Assembly (NCBI RefSeq): GCF_900107405.1
Contig: NZ_FNPV01000009.1
Coordinates: 84,558-148,557 of the forward strand
Source: Tindallia californiensis
Lineage (GTDB): Bacteria; Bacillota; Clostridia; Peptostreptococcales; Tindalliaceae
Direction of reading: 5' to 3'
DNA length: 64,000 nucleotides
The notes beneath the pieces were generated by a model, which was given only the letters and a program-made list of their open reading frames with translations, searched no databases and had not been told where the DNA came from. Shown here one piece after another: positions 55,368 through 63,932 of this stretch; within the stretch, counting starts at the first letter, position 1; the number at the start of each line of letters is the position of its first letter. Made by a program: the position numbers and the translations under genes.

Positions 55368-56249
55368 TTAGTCTTTCGGTATCATGAAGGCTAGTTTGCC
55401 CATTACCAGGTTAACATCCAACTGGACGGCTTCATAAATTTCTCCATCCATGTTCATGGCACAAACCTTTTCCTTCACCTTTAGCCTTACCTGTTTTGTC
55501 TGTACATAAATGATTTCCTGAAAGGATACATGCTTTCCCAGAAATACACTAGGGAACAACAGCAATAATTTCCATGGGCTTAAGGGCTTCAGAAGACAGA
55601 CATCCAGTTTTCCGTCGTACAGGCTGGCTCTGGGGCATATTTTCATGCCACCACCATAGTAGGCACCGTTGCCTATGGCCACCAAAACGCCTTCTCCTTT
55701 GTATTCTCCATGATCCCAGATTACCTCATAGGAATACCGCTTCATCCTTCGTACCTGCCGAATCAAAGCCGCCGTATAAACTAAAGCGCCAGGGTATCGG
55801 CCTTTCCAAAGGTTTGCCTGGTTGGCGATGGCGGCATCTAAACCGGTGCTATAAATGTTTAAAAACCGGTGTTGGTTCACTTCCCCATAATCCACCATGC
55901 TGCATTTGCCTTCGATCATGGTTTCGGTTGCTTTTTTCCAATTATCAATGGTCAGCATCCGACAAAAATCATTACCGGTACCTGCCGGTATTACGGCCAG
56001 TGGATACGCTCCCGGTGTCATGCCGTTTAAGACTTCGTTATAAGTTCCATCTCCACCGATCATACCCAACACCTTAACGGTTTCTGGCGCCAGGCTTTTT
56101 GCCATCTCTCTGGCATCACCGGCTTTTTCCGTAAAATAGAAATGAGCTTCTATCCCTCGGCTTTCCAGGTATTTCTGCACCTTTTTTTGTACAGAAAGGC
56201 CTTTTCCATTACCGGCATTGGGATTCACAATGACATGGTAGGCTTTCAC
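55368..56249 (-). CDS. Diacylglycerol/lipid kinase (DagK catalytic domain)
   Basis: 293 aa. NPNAGNGKG, MIGGDGTYNEVLNGM and IPAGTGNDFCRML are the nucleotide-binding and catalytic motifs of the DAGK/sphingosine-kinase fold; DAAIANQAN and NGAYYGGGMKICP follow. Likely phosphorylates diacylglycerol from lipoteichoic or membrane turnover. Overlaps the DUF4446 gene by four bases. Confidence 0.9.
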   Translation of the reverse strand: MKAYHVIVNPNAGNGKGLSVQKKVQKYLESRGIEAHFYFTEKAGDAREMAKSLAPETVKVLGMIGGDGTYNEVLNGMTPGAYPLAVIPAGTGNDFCRMLTIDNWKKATETMIEGKCSMVDYGEVNQHRFLNIYSTGLDAAIANQANLWKGRYPGALVYTAALIRQVRRMKRYSYEVIWDHGEYKGEGVLVAIGNGAYYGGGMKICPRASLYDGKLDVCLLKPLSPWKLLLLFPSVFLGKHVSFQEIIYVQTKQVRLKVKEKVCAMNMDGEIYEAVQLDVNLVMGKLAFMIPKD

Positions 56250-56767
56250 GCCTGAGCCTCTTGCCGTTGATGCTTTTCTCTGGCAATACGGATCGCCTCC
56301 ACTTCTTCAACCGAAAGGTGCTGTTCTGAAACACCACGCTTTACTTCCTTGGCGTAACTACTGGATTCATACCGACCATGAATGCCAGTTAACACTACCC
56401 CGTTCATGCGATCGTCCAGAATTGCAATAGAATAACTAAGGCTGCTGCCAATATCGTCAAAGGCATTAAAGCGGACAATACCCACTCGTTGAACACAATC
56501 CTTCAACTGTTCTTCAATGGCTTCCATTCTGCCTTGATTTTCTTCTGCTGTTTTGTGATGAGCTTCCATTGCCTTTTGCTGGTCCAACATGATGGTTTCA
56601 ATGTTTTGCCCTTCTGCCCCTTTCATTAACTGCTTAAACTTTTTTTTGAAGGCTATCAAATTAATCCATAGTAGGATCACTATCATCGAAAGTATCAGAA
56701 TAGCAACAAGGCTTACTCCCAGATACATCTCTACTTGATGGCCAATCATTTGATTCCAGTTTATCAT
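56246..56767 (-). CDS. DUF4446 membrane-anchored protein
   Basis: 173 aa. One helix (about 16-38), a coiled coil (45-90), then CVQRVGIVRFNAFDDIGSSL and YSIAILDDRMNGVVLTGIHG, the DUF4446 hallmark. Common in Clostridia next to parA/parB; function unknown. Confidence 0.85.
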   Translation of the reverse strand: MINWNQMIGHQVEMYLGVSLVAILILSMIVILLWINLIAFKKKFKQLMKGAEGQNIETIMLDQQKAMEAHHKTAEENQGRMEAIEEQLKDCVQRVGIVRFNAFDDIGSSLSYSIAILDDRMNGVVLTGIHGRYESSSYAKEVKRGVSEQHLSVEEVEAIRIAREKHQRQEAQA

Positions 56768-56832
56768 CGATCCTTTCTCCTTTGCCTCTTTCCTTATTTT
56801 CCCCTTACTTATTTCAGAAGTCCAAATTTATT

Positions 56833-57975
56833 TCAGAAATCCAAGGCTAGCTGTTGTACTGCCGCCAGGGCTTGATCTATCTCTTCTTTCGTTGTAAAGT
56901 AACCCGGGCTAAAGCGAATGGCTCCTGCCGGATAAGTTCCGACGGTCTTATGAGCCAACGGTGCGCAGTGTAGACCGGCTCTTGCTGAAATGCCGTACAA
57001 CTGATCCAGTAAATAATTTAATTGGGTCTGATCCAGATCCCGGAGGGTAAATAGTTGTACCGCTCCTTGTTGCCGGACATCCTCCGGTCCGTAAAGCCTT
57101 ACTCCTTTGATGACCGAAAGGCCTTCTTTTAAACGCTGGATATGGTTCCGCTCTTTCTCCTGAACCGCCGAAACTGTTTCTCTCAATAAAAAATCCACCC
57201 CAGCCTGAAGTCCTGCCAATCCATGGGCATTTTGCGTGCCACTTTCATAACGATCCGGAACAGTCATCGGTTGATAAAGGTTTTCTGACTGACTGCCGGT
57301 ACCGCCTTGCTTCATTTCTTGCAGCAAAACCCCTTCTTTAAGGTATAAAAAACCCGTTCCCTGAGGACCTAATAAGGCTTTATGCCCCGGCGCTGCCAAT
57401 AAATCCGGGTCCATCTGATGAATGCTGTAATCAATACTTCCCGTGGACTGAGATGCATCCACCAAGGATAAAATTCCTTTATGCCTTGCCAAAGCAATAA
57501 TGGACTCTACGGGCTGGATCGTGCCCGTTACATTGGAGCAGTGGGTTACGATCAGCATTTTGGTGTTAGGTTGTAGTGCTTCTTCAAAGTCTTTTGCCTG
57601 CACCATGCCTTTTGCGTCTGCCTCCAGAATCTTTACTTCTACGCCAGACTCTTTCAATGCTTCTAGCGGCCTCAGGACAGAATTATGTTCCATTGAAGTC
57701 GTCATCACATGATCACCCGGTTTTAATATTCCTTTAATGGCCAGATTAAGAGAATCCGTTGCATTGCTGGTAAAAATAATTCTTAAGGGATCTGTTACAC
57801 CCAACAACGTGGCCAATTTATGCCGCGTTTCATACATGACCCGACTCGCCGCCAATCCTCCCTGATGCTCGGAGCGTCCAGGATTTCCTCCGACGCTTTC
57901 CATCTGCCGAAGGACGGCTTCTATGACTGTTTTCGGTTTAGGGTAGCTGGTAGCTGCGTTGTCTAAATAGACCAT
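56833..57975 (-). CDS. Class V aminotransferase, cysteine-desulfurase family
   Basis: 380 aa PLP enzyme. YLDNAATSYPKP, MEHNSVLRP, DASQSTGS and the PLP lysine in APGHKALLGPQGTG. The C-terminal SARAGLHCAPLAHKTVG supplies the cysteine that accepts sulfur. Expected to move sulfur from cysteine for Fe-S or tRNA modification. Not next to suf or isc genes, so the acceptor is unknown. Confidence 0.88.
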   Translation of the reverse strand: MVYLDNAATSYPKPKTVIEAVLRQMESVGGNPGRSEHQGGLAASRVMYETRHKLATLLGVTDPLRIIFTSNATDSLNLAIKGILKPGDHVMTTSMEHNSVLRPLEALKESGVEVKILEADAKGMVQAKDFEEALQPNTKMLIVTHCSNVTGTIQPVESIIALARHKGILSLVDASQSTGSIDYSIHQMDPDLLAAPGHKALLGPQGTGFLYLKEGVLLQEMKQGGTGSQSENLYQPMTVPDRYESGTQNAHGLAGLQAGVDFLLRETVSAVQEKERNHIQRLKEGLSVIKGVRLYGPEDVRQQGAVQLFTLRDLDQTQLNYLLDQLYGISARAGLHCAPLAHKTVGTYPAGAIRFSPGYFTTKEEIDQALAAVQQLALDF

Positions 57976-58075
57976 TTACCTCACTCTTTTCTTTACCTAT
58001 TTCAATACTTGGATCTATTTTGATGACTCGTTGACAATTCATCCTTTGAGCGTTTTATCCTGCAAGGGATACGAA

Positions 58076-58966
58076 CTATTCGGTGGCATTGAGCATTTCC
58101 AGGATTCGATTTAAGTCTTCCTGATTGTAATATTCTATTTCTATTTTCCCTTTTTTACCACTATTGGAAATGCTTACTTTCGTGCTGAAGTAATCTCTTA
58201 ATCGTGATTCAACGGCTAATACTTCCGGGTCCTTTTGTTTTGTTTTGCTTTTTGGCTTTGCTTTTTGTTTTTTGTTCTCCTGTCGAACCAATTCTTCCAC
58301 CTGACGAACATTTAATTTCCCATCCTTGATCCGATGAGCCAGTTCTTCCTGAAGTTCCGGATCTGAAATGCCTAGTAATGCTCTTCCTTGGCTTCCACTT
58401 AACTGACCGTCCTTAACCATCTGGCGGACAGGAGGATGTAATTGTAATAATCTCAAGGTGTTGGCCACATAAGACCGGCTTTTCCCCAAGGCTTCTCCCA
58501 AGCTGGTGTGGTTTAGCTTGTATTCTTCCATTAGGTATTGGTAAGCGTTAGCTTCTTCAATAACGGATAGGTTTTCCCGCTGCAAATTTTCAATCAATGC
58601 CACTTCATATAATTCTCTTTCCGAGTATTCCTTTACAATGCAGGGAATTTTTTCCATTCCAATTTCCTGAGCGGCCCGCCATCGGCGTTCCCCTACAATA
58701 ATCATATAGCCTTTTTGTTTTTTCGCTACCAGAATAGGTTGTATCATGCCATGCTGTCGGAGGGAGTGGGCTAAATCTTGAAGTGCTTCCGGATCAAAGA
58801 CTTTTCTTGGCTGATTTTCGTTAGGAAACACTGCTTCCCGAAGAATCATCCGGATCTGGTCTTTTTCAACAGAAGTGCTCTCCTGTTCAACGTCCTGCCA
58901 ATGTGGGATAAGTGCTTCCAACCCTTTCCCTAAACCTCTTTTTTTTGTCTGTCCTGCCATTACCAT
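58076..58966 (-). CDS. parB: Chromosome partitioning protein ParB (Spo0J)
   Basis: 296 aa. KKRGLGKGLEALIP start, CTP-binding/N-terminal domain with IVGERRWRAAQEIG and ENLQRENLSVIEEA, an HTH (LGEALGKSRSYVANTLRLL) and a dimerisation C-terminus after a lysine-rich linker. Binds parS and loads SMC. A parS site lies 230 bases from parA. Overlaps the end of parA. Confidence 0.95.
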   Translation of the reverse strand: MVMAGQTKKRGLGKGLEALIPHWQDVEQESTSVEKDQIRMILREAVFPNENQPRKVFDPEALQDLAHSLRQHGMIQPILVAKKQKGYMIIVGERRWRAAQEIGMEKIPCIVKEYSERELYEVALIENLQRENLSVIEEANAYQYLMEEYKLNHTSLGEALGKSRSYVANTLRLLQLHPPVRQMVKDGQLSGSQGRALLGISDPELQEELAHRIKDGKLNVRQVEELVRQENKKQKAKPKSKTKQKDPEVLAVESRLRDYFSTKVSISNSGKKGKIEIEYYNQEDLNRILEMLNATE

Positions 58967-59733
58967 TCGCCCTCCTCTAAATCAATAAATTCCTCCGCCA
59001 GCTCCATAAAGGCTTCCGCTCCCCGAGATCTCGGATCATAGTATATTACTGGCTGACCATGACTGGGCGCTTCTGCCAGCCGTATATTTCTAGGGATCAT
59101 CGTGACGTAGACCTTTCCTCGAAATACTTTTTTTACTTCCTCTACTACCTGGATAGATAGATTCGTTCTTCCATCAAACATCATCAGAACAACACCCTGA
59201 ATCGACAAGTTGGGATTCAGGTTTTTCTTTACCATTTGGTAGGTGTTCATCAGCTGACTAACGCCTTCCAAGGCATAGTATTCACATTGGATGGGTATTA
59301 AAATTCTATCGACGGCCGCCAGCGAATTAATCGTCAAAAGACCCAAAGAAGGTGGACAGTCAACAAAAATATAATCATAATCATCTTGGATTGTCTGCAG
59401 GGCGTTTCTTAGCACTACTTCACGCCTTTTCATTCCCGTCAGTTCCACCTCAGCTCCTGCCAACTGTGTGCTGGAAGGCAGTAAGTCAAGGTTTTCGTAC
59501 TCCGTGGGAATAATGACTTCCCGAATGTCCATTTCATTAATCAGTACGTCGTAAACGGTATATTCCAGGCTCTTTTTATCAACACCAAAGCCACTGGTGG
59601 AGTTTCCCTGAGGATCAATATCGACCACGCAAATCTTTTTGCCTTTAGAAGCCAATGTAGCGCTAAGATTTACATTGGTGGTTGTTTTCCCCACGCCTCC
59701 TTTTTGATTAAAAATCGCTATGGAAATGCCCAT
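58960..59733 (-). CDS. parA: Chromosome partitioning ATPase ParA (Soj)
   Basis: 257 aa. Deviant Walker A KGGVGKTT, DIDPQGNSTSGFGV, DCPPSLGLLT and the C-terminal PRNIRLAEAPSHGQPV. Works with ParB in origin segregation and may act on DnaA. Confidence 0.96.
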   Translation of the reverse strand: MGISIAIFNQKGGVGKTTTNVNLSATLASKGKKICVVDIDPQGNSTSGFGVDKKSLEYTVYDVLINEMDIREVIIPTEYENLDLLPSSTQLAGAEVELTGMKRREVVLRNALQTIQDDYDYIFVDCPPSLGLLTINSLAAVDRILIPIQCEYYALEGVSQLMNTYQMVKKNLNPNLSIQGVVLMMFDGRTNLSIQVVEEVKKVFRGKVYVTMIPRNIRLAEAPSHGQPVIYYDPRSRGAEAFMELAEEFIDLEEGEW

Positions 59734-59949
59734 TACAACGCCTCCCTATTGGAACAACAACGCCGTGCGCTTTGTTCATTTTCTTCAGATAAGAGTATAA
59801 CGCTTATGGCTTAAGCTTTGGATATCCCCTTCTTGTTGAAATAAAAACCGCCGCTTAAGCGTTCTTGTCTATTCTATCATTTTTTACACCAGCTTGGAAT
59901 TAAAATCCACAAAAAACAGAGAATATGAATATTTTACCATGTTCTCTTT
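59734..59949. other. Leader region of parAB
   Basis: Should hold the parAB promoter; TATACT on the minus strand near 59797 is a possible -10 but no -35 is convincing. No gene is visible. Confidence 0.35.
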
Positions 59950-59965
59950 CGTTTCACGTGAAACA
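59950..59965. promoter_or_regulatory. parS centromere site
   Basis: CGTTTCACGTGAAACA matches the ParB binding site TGTTTCACGTGAAACA at 15 of 16 bases, with the full GTTTCACGTGAAAC palindrome. It lies between parA and the MBL gene. This marks the region as near the replication origin. Confidence 0.93.
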
Positions 59966-60021
59966 AAAAAAGACCCGCTTCCCTACGGATCTTATGCTTG
60001 TACTGGTTAAAGGAACACACT

Positions 60022-60846
60022 TTATCCTTCTATCACTGAGCCTGTTGCCAGGTAACGAATTTTATCACCCATTACTTCCTTTAGAATCTGGAAAGAACCG
60101 ACTCCGGTACAATGACCTGTATAGTAAAGGGCATTGGTTCTTAGCAGAGCTTCTCCCAAGCGACGCACTGTTTCCGGTTTTTCTTCTTCTCCAGTGGAAT
60201 GATTTTTTAAGTGCAATCCTCCTATCACCATATCCGGAAAATTGCCATAGCGACTTAGATACTGATCAACAATATTAACAATGCCGTTATGCGCACAACC
60301 AGCCAGTAAAACATGTTTCCCTTTTTCTCTGATCACCAGATTTTGTTCGTGCAAAAATTCATCCGGGACCATAAATCCATTTCTTTCCCTCAATAACACA
60401 GAATTCCCCTTTGGAAAAAACTTTCTCCCTGTCACGCCAGAAAATATTTCCAGCCGGTCGCTAAGTATTTCATGCTCTTTTGTCAATCTAACCTGAGGAT
60501 GATCCTCGATACTTTTATCCAATCCGATAAAAACAGCTTCATCCTTCGTCTTTCTGGCATAGTAATTATCAAAGCCATAAGCGCTGATATACACCGTTGC
60601 CTGCTGGTTCTGTCCTAAGAAATGCTTCAATCCGCCTCCATGATCATAATGAGCATGAGAAATAATCACCGTATCTATTTTGCTAATATCCACTCCCATT
60701 TTTTCTGCATTTTCGGAATAAAGTTCACTATCTCCCAAATCAAATAAAAGACGGTGATTTCCCGATTCAATGTATAAGGAAAGTCCGTGTTCTCCCCGAA
60801 AATCTTCTGAGACACAAGTGTTTTCCACCAAGGTTTTGATTAACAT
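60022..60846 (-). CDS. MBL-fold metallo-hydrolase (COG1237 type)
   Basis: 274 aa. ISHAHYDHGGGL (metal motif), LAGCAHNGIVNIV, IGGLHLK, YTGHCTG and ATGSVIE follow the dihydropterin-type MBL family (TM0207/MJ0936-like). Likely a hydrolase or oxidoreductase-like enzyme on small molecules; substrate unknown. Lies where many Clostridia have rsmG and mnmG, so the usual origin gene order is broken here. Confidence 0.8.
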   Translation of the reverse strand: MLIKTLVENTCVSEDFRGEHGLSLYIESGNHRLLFDLGDSELYSENAEKMGVDISKIDTVIISHAHYDHGGGLKHFLGQNQQATVYISAYGFDNYYARKTKDEAVFIGLDKSIEDHPQVRLTKEHEILSDRLEIFSGVTGRKFFPKGNSVLLRERNGFMVPDEFLHEQNLVIREKGKHVLLAGCAHNGIVNIVDQYLSRYGNFPDMVIGGLHLKNHSTGEEEKPETVRRLGEALLRTNALYYTGHCTGVGSFQILKEVMGDKIRYLATGSVIEG

Positions 60847-60942
60847 GGCATCGGATCCTTTCTATTGGTCCCTTCCTTAATCGTTTCCGTATATGACAGC
60901 TATCATCTCGCAGGCATTTTTCCAGAACTTATGGTAGACAGG

Positions 60943-61488
60943 TTATATCGTTCCAATCTGATTAAAGGGAAAAATGCGAAAAACAACCCTTCCAATAACT
61001 TCTTCCTGATCAATCAGACCTATTTCTTCGTTTCGACTGTCTAAACTTCGATTACGGTTGTCACCCATAACAAAAACGGATCCATCTGGAATCGTTATAT
61101 TCGTGTTACCATAAAAGTCTTCTTCCAAAATGTAAGACTCATCAATTTCTTCTCCATTTACAAAGAGCTGGCTTCCATTAATCAGGAGTTCGTCCCCTTC
61201 CCGAGCAATAACCCTCTTAATAAGGATCCGATCATCCGCTAAACTTGACTGAAAAAGAATAATATCATCCTGCTTTGGCAAATCCTTCCAATAGGCTAAA
61301 CGAAAGGCTATGACCATATCCCGATCATGAAAGGTAGGCTCCATCGATGGACCAACCACGAAAGCCGGAGTAATTACCCGTGTAATAAGAAACGCTAGAA
61401 TCATAGCAAAAGCAATGGTTTTAACCCATTCAATCAGTTCTTTCATCCAACGAGATGTTTTCTTTTCCGTTACCACTTCTTCATTCAT
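60943..61488 (-). CDS. lepB: Signal peptidase I
   Basis: 181 aa. One N-terminal anchor (about 20-40), catalytic Ser in VVGPSMEPTFHD, catalytic Lys in ILIKRVIAREGDEL, and box E VFVMGDNRNRSLDSR. Cleaves signal peptides of exported proteins such as HtrA-region partners and the secreted wal protein. Confidence 0.95.
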   Translation of the reverse strand: MNEEVVTEKKTSRWMKELIEWVKTIAFAMILAFLITRVITPAFVVGPSMEPTFHDRDMVIAFRLAYWKDLPKQDDIILFQSSLADDRILIKRVIAREGDELLINGSQLFVNGEEIDESYILEEDFYGNTNITIPDGSVFVMGDNRNRSLDSRNEEIGLIDQEEVIGRVVFRIFPFNQIGTI

Positions 61489-61680
61489 CGTTATTATCTC
61501 ACCTGTTTCTTTCTTTATAATGATGTTTTTGTTTTCATAATGTTCTTATTTTGGCATTTCCTTTGTTTTTTCATCAGTAATGTTGGTCGCCCCTTTTCTT
61601 ACCGACCATCCTCTTTCCGCAACATAATCCTATACCCCATCTTTATCATCGATTATATTGTACCATATTTTTCACCGTTG

Positions 61681-61740
61681 CTCCTATCAATTTAAGAACG
61701 ATAGTGGATTTGGATATTCGAATTTAATAATCTTGCCTCC
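61681..61740. repeat. 60-bp direct repeat, left copy
   Basis: Begins CTCCTATCAATTTAAGAA and ends ATTTAATAATCTTGCCTCC. The copy at 63874-63932 has the same ends and about six differences including one indel. The two lie on either side of the IS, at 95 and 251 bp from its ends. Confidence 0.8.
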
Positions 61741-61773
61741 GGAGTTTTGCAGTCACCATAGCCAACCCATGGT

Positions 61774-61811
61774 CTGAAGTAAAGATAACTACTTTGCTTC
61801 AGGCTTTTTTT
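61774..61811 (+). terminator. Terminator just before the IS
   Basis: CTGAAGTAAAG ... CTTTGCTTCAG followed by GC and T7. It points into the IS and would block read-through transcription from the left. Confidence 0.7.
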
Positions 61812-61856
61812 ATTTTGTTTTTTATTATTATTTGTATAGCGAAATGTAGCGTATTG

Positions 61857-61865
61857 TGATATAAT
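61857..61865 (+). promoter_or_regulatory. Extended -10 promoter of the transposase
   Basis: TGATATAAT, a TG-N-TATAAT element inside the left end of the IS, 35 bases before the ATG. Confidence 0.5.
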
Positions 61866-61899
61866 AGAGCTATATCCTGGTGTCGAAAGGGGTTGGCTC

Positions 61900-63612
61900 A
61901 TGTACTTAAAAAAATCACGTCAAAAAAGTGGTCGTGTTTATTTATCCATTGTGGATGGTTATTATGATAAGGAGCGTGGTCATCCCCGTACGGTTACCAT
62001 TGAAAAGGTCGGGTATTTGGATGAACTGGAAAAGGTGTATGAGGATCCTATTGCGGTGTTTGAGGAGCGGGTGGCGCAGTTAAAAAAGGAAAAGGCGGAA
62101 AAGAAACGGCCTGTGGTGGTGGAATTTTCTCCTGAAGAAGTACTGGAGAAGGGTCAGGGTCAACGTAAAAATGTCGGGTATTTGGTGCTCAGTCAACTTT
62201 ATCATGAATTGGGCATTGATCAGTTTTTAATCAATCGACAAAAGACGACCAAACTGGGATTTAATACGAATGATGTGATGAAGTTGCTGGTGTTTTCTCG
62301 TTTGCTTCGACCGGGATCTAAACGGAGGGCTTTCGAGGACCGTCATTGGTTTTTTGAAAAGACGAATTATTCTTTGGATGATGTGTACCGGAGTCTTTCT
62401 TTTTTTCATCAGCATCGAAAGGCGCTACAATTATGGATTCATGAGCGGATTCAGCAATATTATGGCCGAGATACACGGTTGGTTTATTATGATGTGACGA
62501 ATTATTATTTTGAATCGGATCCGTCGGAGGAGCTCCGACAAAAGGGGTTTTTGAAGGAGCGTCGGCCCAATCCGATTGTGCAGATGGGGCTTTTTATGGA
62601 TTCCATGGGGATTCCCATCACTTATGAATTGTTCCCTGGTAATTGGAATGATTCTTTAACGTATCGTCCCTGTCTGTCCCGGGTTCATCGGGAATTTGGC
62701 CTGGGGAAGGTGGTGGTCGTAGCAGATAAAGGGATTATCACCGGGGATAACATTATGTATACTTTGTCCGGGAAGCATGGGTATGTGTTTAGCTTTTCGA
62801 TTCGCAGGGCGGACGAGGCCTTTCAGAAGTATGTTTTAGATCAAAGTGGCTACGAATGGTATGGGGATAAGTACAAACGAAAATCCAGGTTATCTCCGCG
62901 TAAGATTTGGATCACAAACACGCAGGGGAAAAAGGTGCAGACGACAGTGCATGAACGTCAAGTGGTTTTTTACAGTGAAAAGTATGCGAAAAAGGCAAAG
63001 CGGGAACGGGAAAAGGCTGTTGCAAAGGCCATGGATCTGATTCAGCACCCGGGCAGGTATTCCCGGGCTACGTCAAAGGGCGCCGCTGGATATGTGAAGC
63101 ACCTGCAATTTGATAAGAAGACGGGGGAAGTATTGGAAAGGGATCATCAGTTGGAGTTGAATATGGAAAAGGTTGCAGCGGAGGAAATGCTGGACGGGTA
63201 TTATGCTTTAGTCACCAGTGAATATCAGGAGTCGCCGGATCAGATTATTGATATGTACCGTGGGCTATGGCGTATTGAGGAATCTTTCCGGGTTACGAAA
63301 AGCGATCTGGAAGCAAGACCGGTTTATGTTTCTCGGGAGGATCATATTGAGGCTCATTTTTTAACGTGTTTTGTGGCGCTGGTCATGGCGCGGTTACTGG
63401 AACGAAAGTTGGATCGGCAGTACAGTATTCGACGTCTACTGGAAAGTCTGGCGAAAACCGAGTGTACGCCGCTGAAACAAAACTACTTCCTGTTTGACTT
63501 TTATGATGAGGTAATGGAGAATGTCGGAACGACATTCAACCTGGATTTTTCGAAGCGGATCCACACATTGGGAGACATTAAAAAAATGTTAGCATCGACG
63601 AAAAAAAGATAA
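61900..63612 (+). CDS. IS1634-family DDE transposase
   Basis: 570 aa, intact. DDE-fold signs: YYDVTNYYFE (first Asp), VVVADKGIITGDN (second Asp) and YRGLWRIEESFRVTKSDLEARPVY, the Y-(2)-R-(3)-E-(6)-K-type signature with the catalytic Glu. The N-terminus has a YLSIVDGYY-like start, usual for IS1634. The AAAGGGG ribosome site is good. It ends with a lysine-rich tail, and the reading frame has no stops, so the element may be active or recent. Confidence 0.93.
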   Translation: MYLKKSRQKSGRVYLSIVDGYYDKERGHPRTVTIEKVGYLDELEKVYEDPIAVFEERVAQLKKEKAEKKRPVVVEFSPEEVLEKGQGQRKNVGYLVLSQLYHELGIDQFLINRQKTTKLGFNTNDVMKLLVFSRLLRPGSKRRAFEDRHWFFEKTNYSLDDVYRSLSFFHQHRKALQLWIHERIQQYYGRDTRLVYYDVTNYYFESDPSEELRQKGFLKERRPNPIVQMGLFMDSMGIPITYELFPGNWNDSLTYRPCLSRVHREFGLGKVVVVADKGIITGDNIMYTLSGKHGYVFSFSIRRADEAFQKYVLDQSGYEWYGDKYKRKSRLSPRKIWITNTQGKKVQTTVHERQVVFYSEKYAKKAKREREKAVAKAMDLIQHPGRYSRATSKGAAGYVKHLQFDKKTGEVLERDHQLELNMEKVAAEEMLDGYYALVTSEYQESPDQIIDMYRGLWRIEESFRVTKSDLEARPVYVSREDHIEAHFLTCFVALVMARLLERKLDRQYSIRRLLESLAKTECTPLKQNYFLFDFYDEVMENVGTTFNLDFSKRIHTLGDIKKMLASTKKR

Positions 63613-63638
63613 ATTTCGCTATGGTTTTTAGAAAAAAA

Positions 63639-63685
63639 GAAACAGCCTCTCTCCCTGTTCTTGCAAAAGGGACGGGCTGTTTTTT
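63639..63685 (+). terminator. Terminator after the transposase gene
   Basis: AACAGCC and GGCTGTT enclose an inner CCCT ... AGGG stem and are followed by T6. It lies outside the IS, 17 bases past its right end. Confidence 0.75.
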
Positions 63686-63873
63686 CGCTTTTTAACTGCA
63701 GAATTCAAGATTTCACTGATGAAATCACAAATTTTGTATGTTTTTATGGCTTGAAATTGCTTCATTGACAAATTGCAATTTCATTTCCCTTCATTTTTTC
63801 TCATCCTCAAAGGAAAGTTTGGAGCATATGCTCGTTACTCCGTCGTCTGACCTCTTTCCCCACCCCTCATAGC

Positions 63874-63932
63874 CTCCTATCAATTTAAGAATCATAGTGA
63901 TCCGCATATTCGAATTTAATAATCTTGCCTCC
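63874..63932. repeat. 59-bp direct repeat, right copy
   Basis: Same direction as the left copy at 61681-61740, with AAGAATCATAGTGATCCGC in place of AAGAACGATAGTGGATTTGG in the middle. It shows no coding potential. Confidence 0.8.

Larger units (their letters stand above)
61489..61835. other. Intergenic region between lepB and the IS
   Basis: Contains one copy of a 60-bp direct repeat (61681-61740) and a plus-strand terminator (61774-61811). The promoter of lepB should lie here, but only a possible TATAAT (minus, near 61655-61660) is seen. Confidence 0.4.
61836..63622 (+). mobile_element. IS1634-type insertion sequence
   Basis: About 1.79 kb, limited by 13-bp terminal inverted repeats ATAGCGAAATGTA (61836-61848) and its complement TAAATTTCGCTAT (63610-63622), identical at 12 of 13 positions. 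One transposase gene fills it, and its stop codon lies inside the right repeat. No clear target duplication is seen. Promoter: TGATATAAT at 61857-61865. Confidence 0.75.

Noticed and set aside
61831..63627. Target-site duplication around the IS
   Set aside because: TTTGT on the left and GGTTT on the right do not match, so no duplication is claimed.
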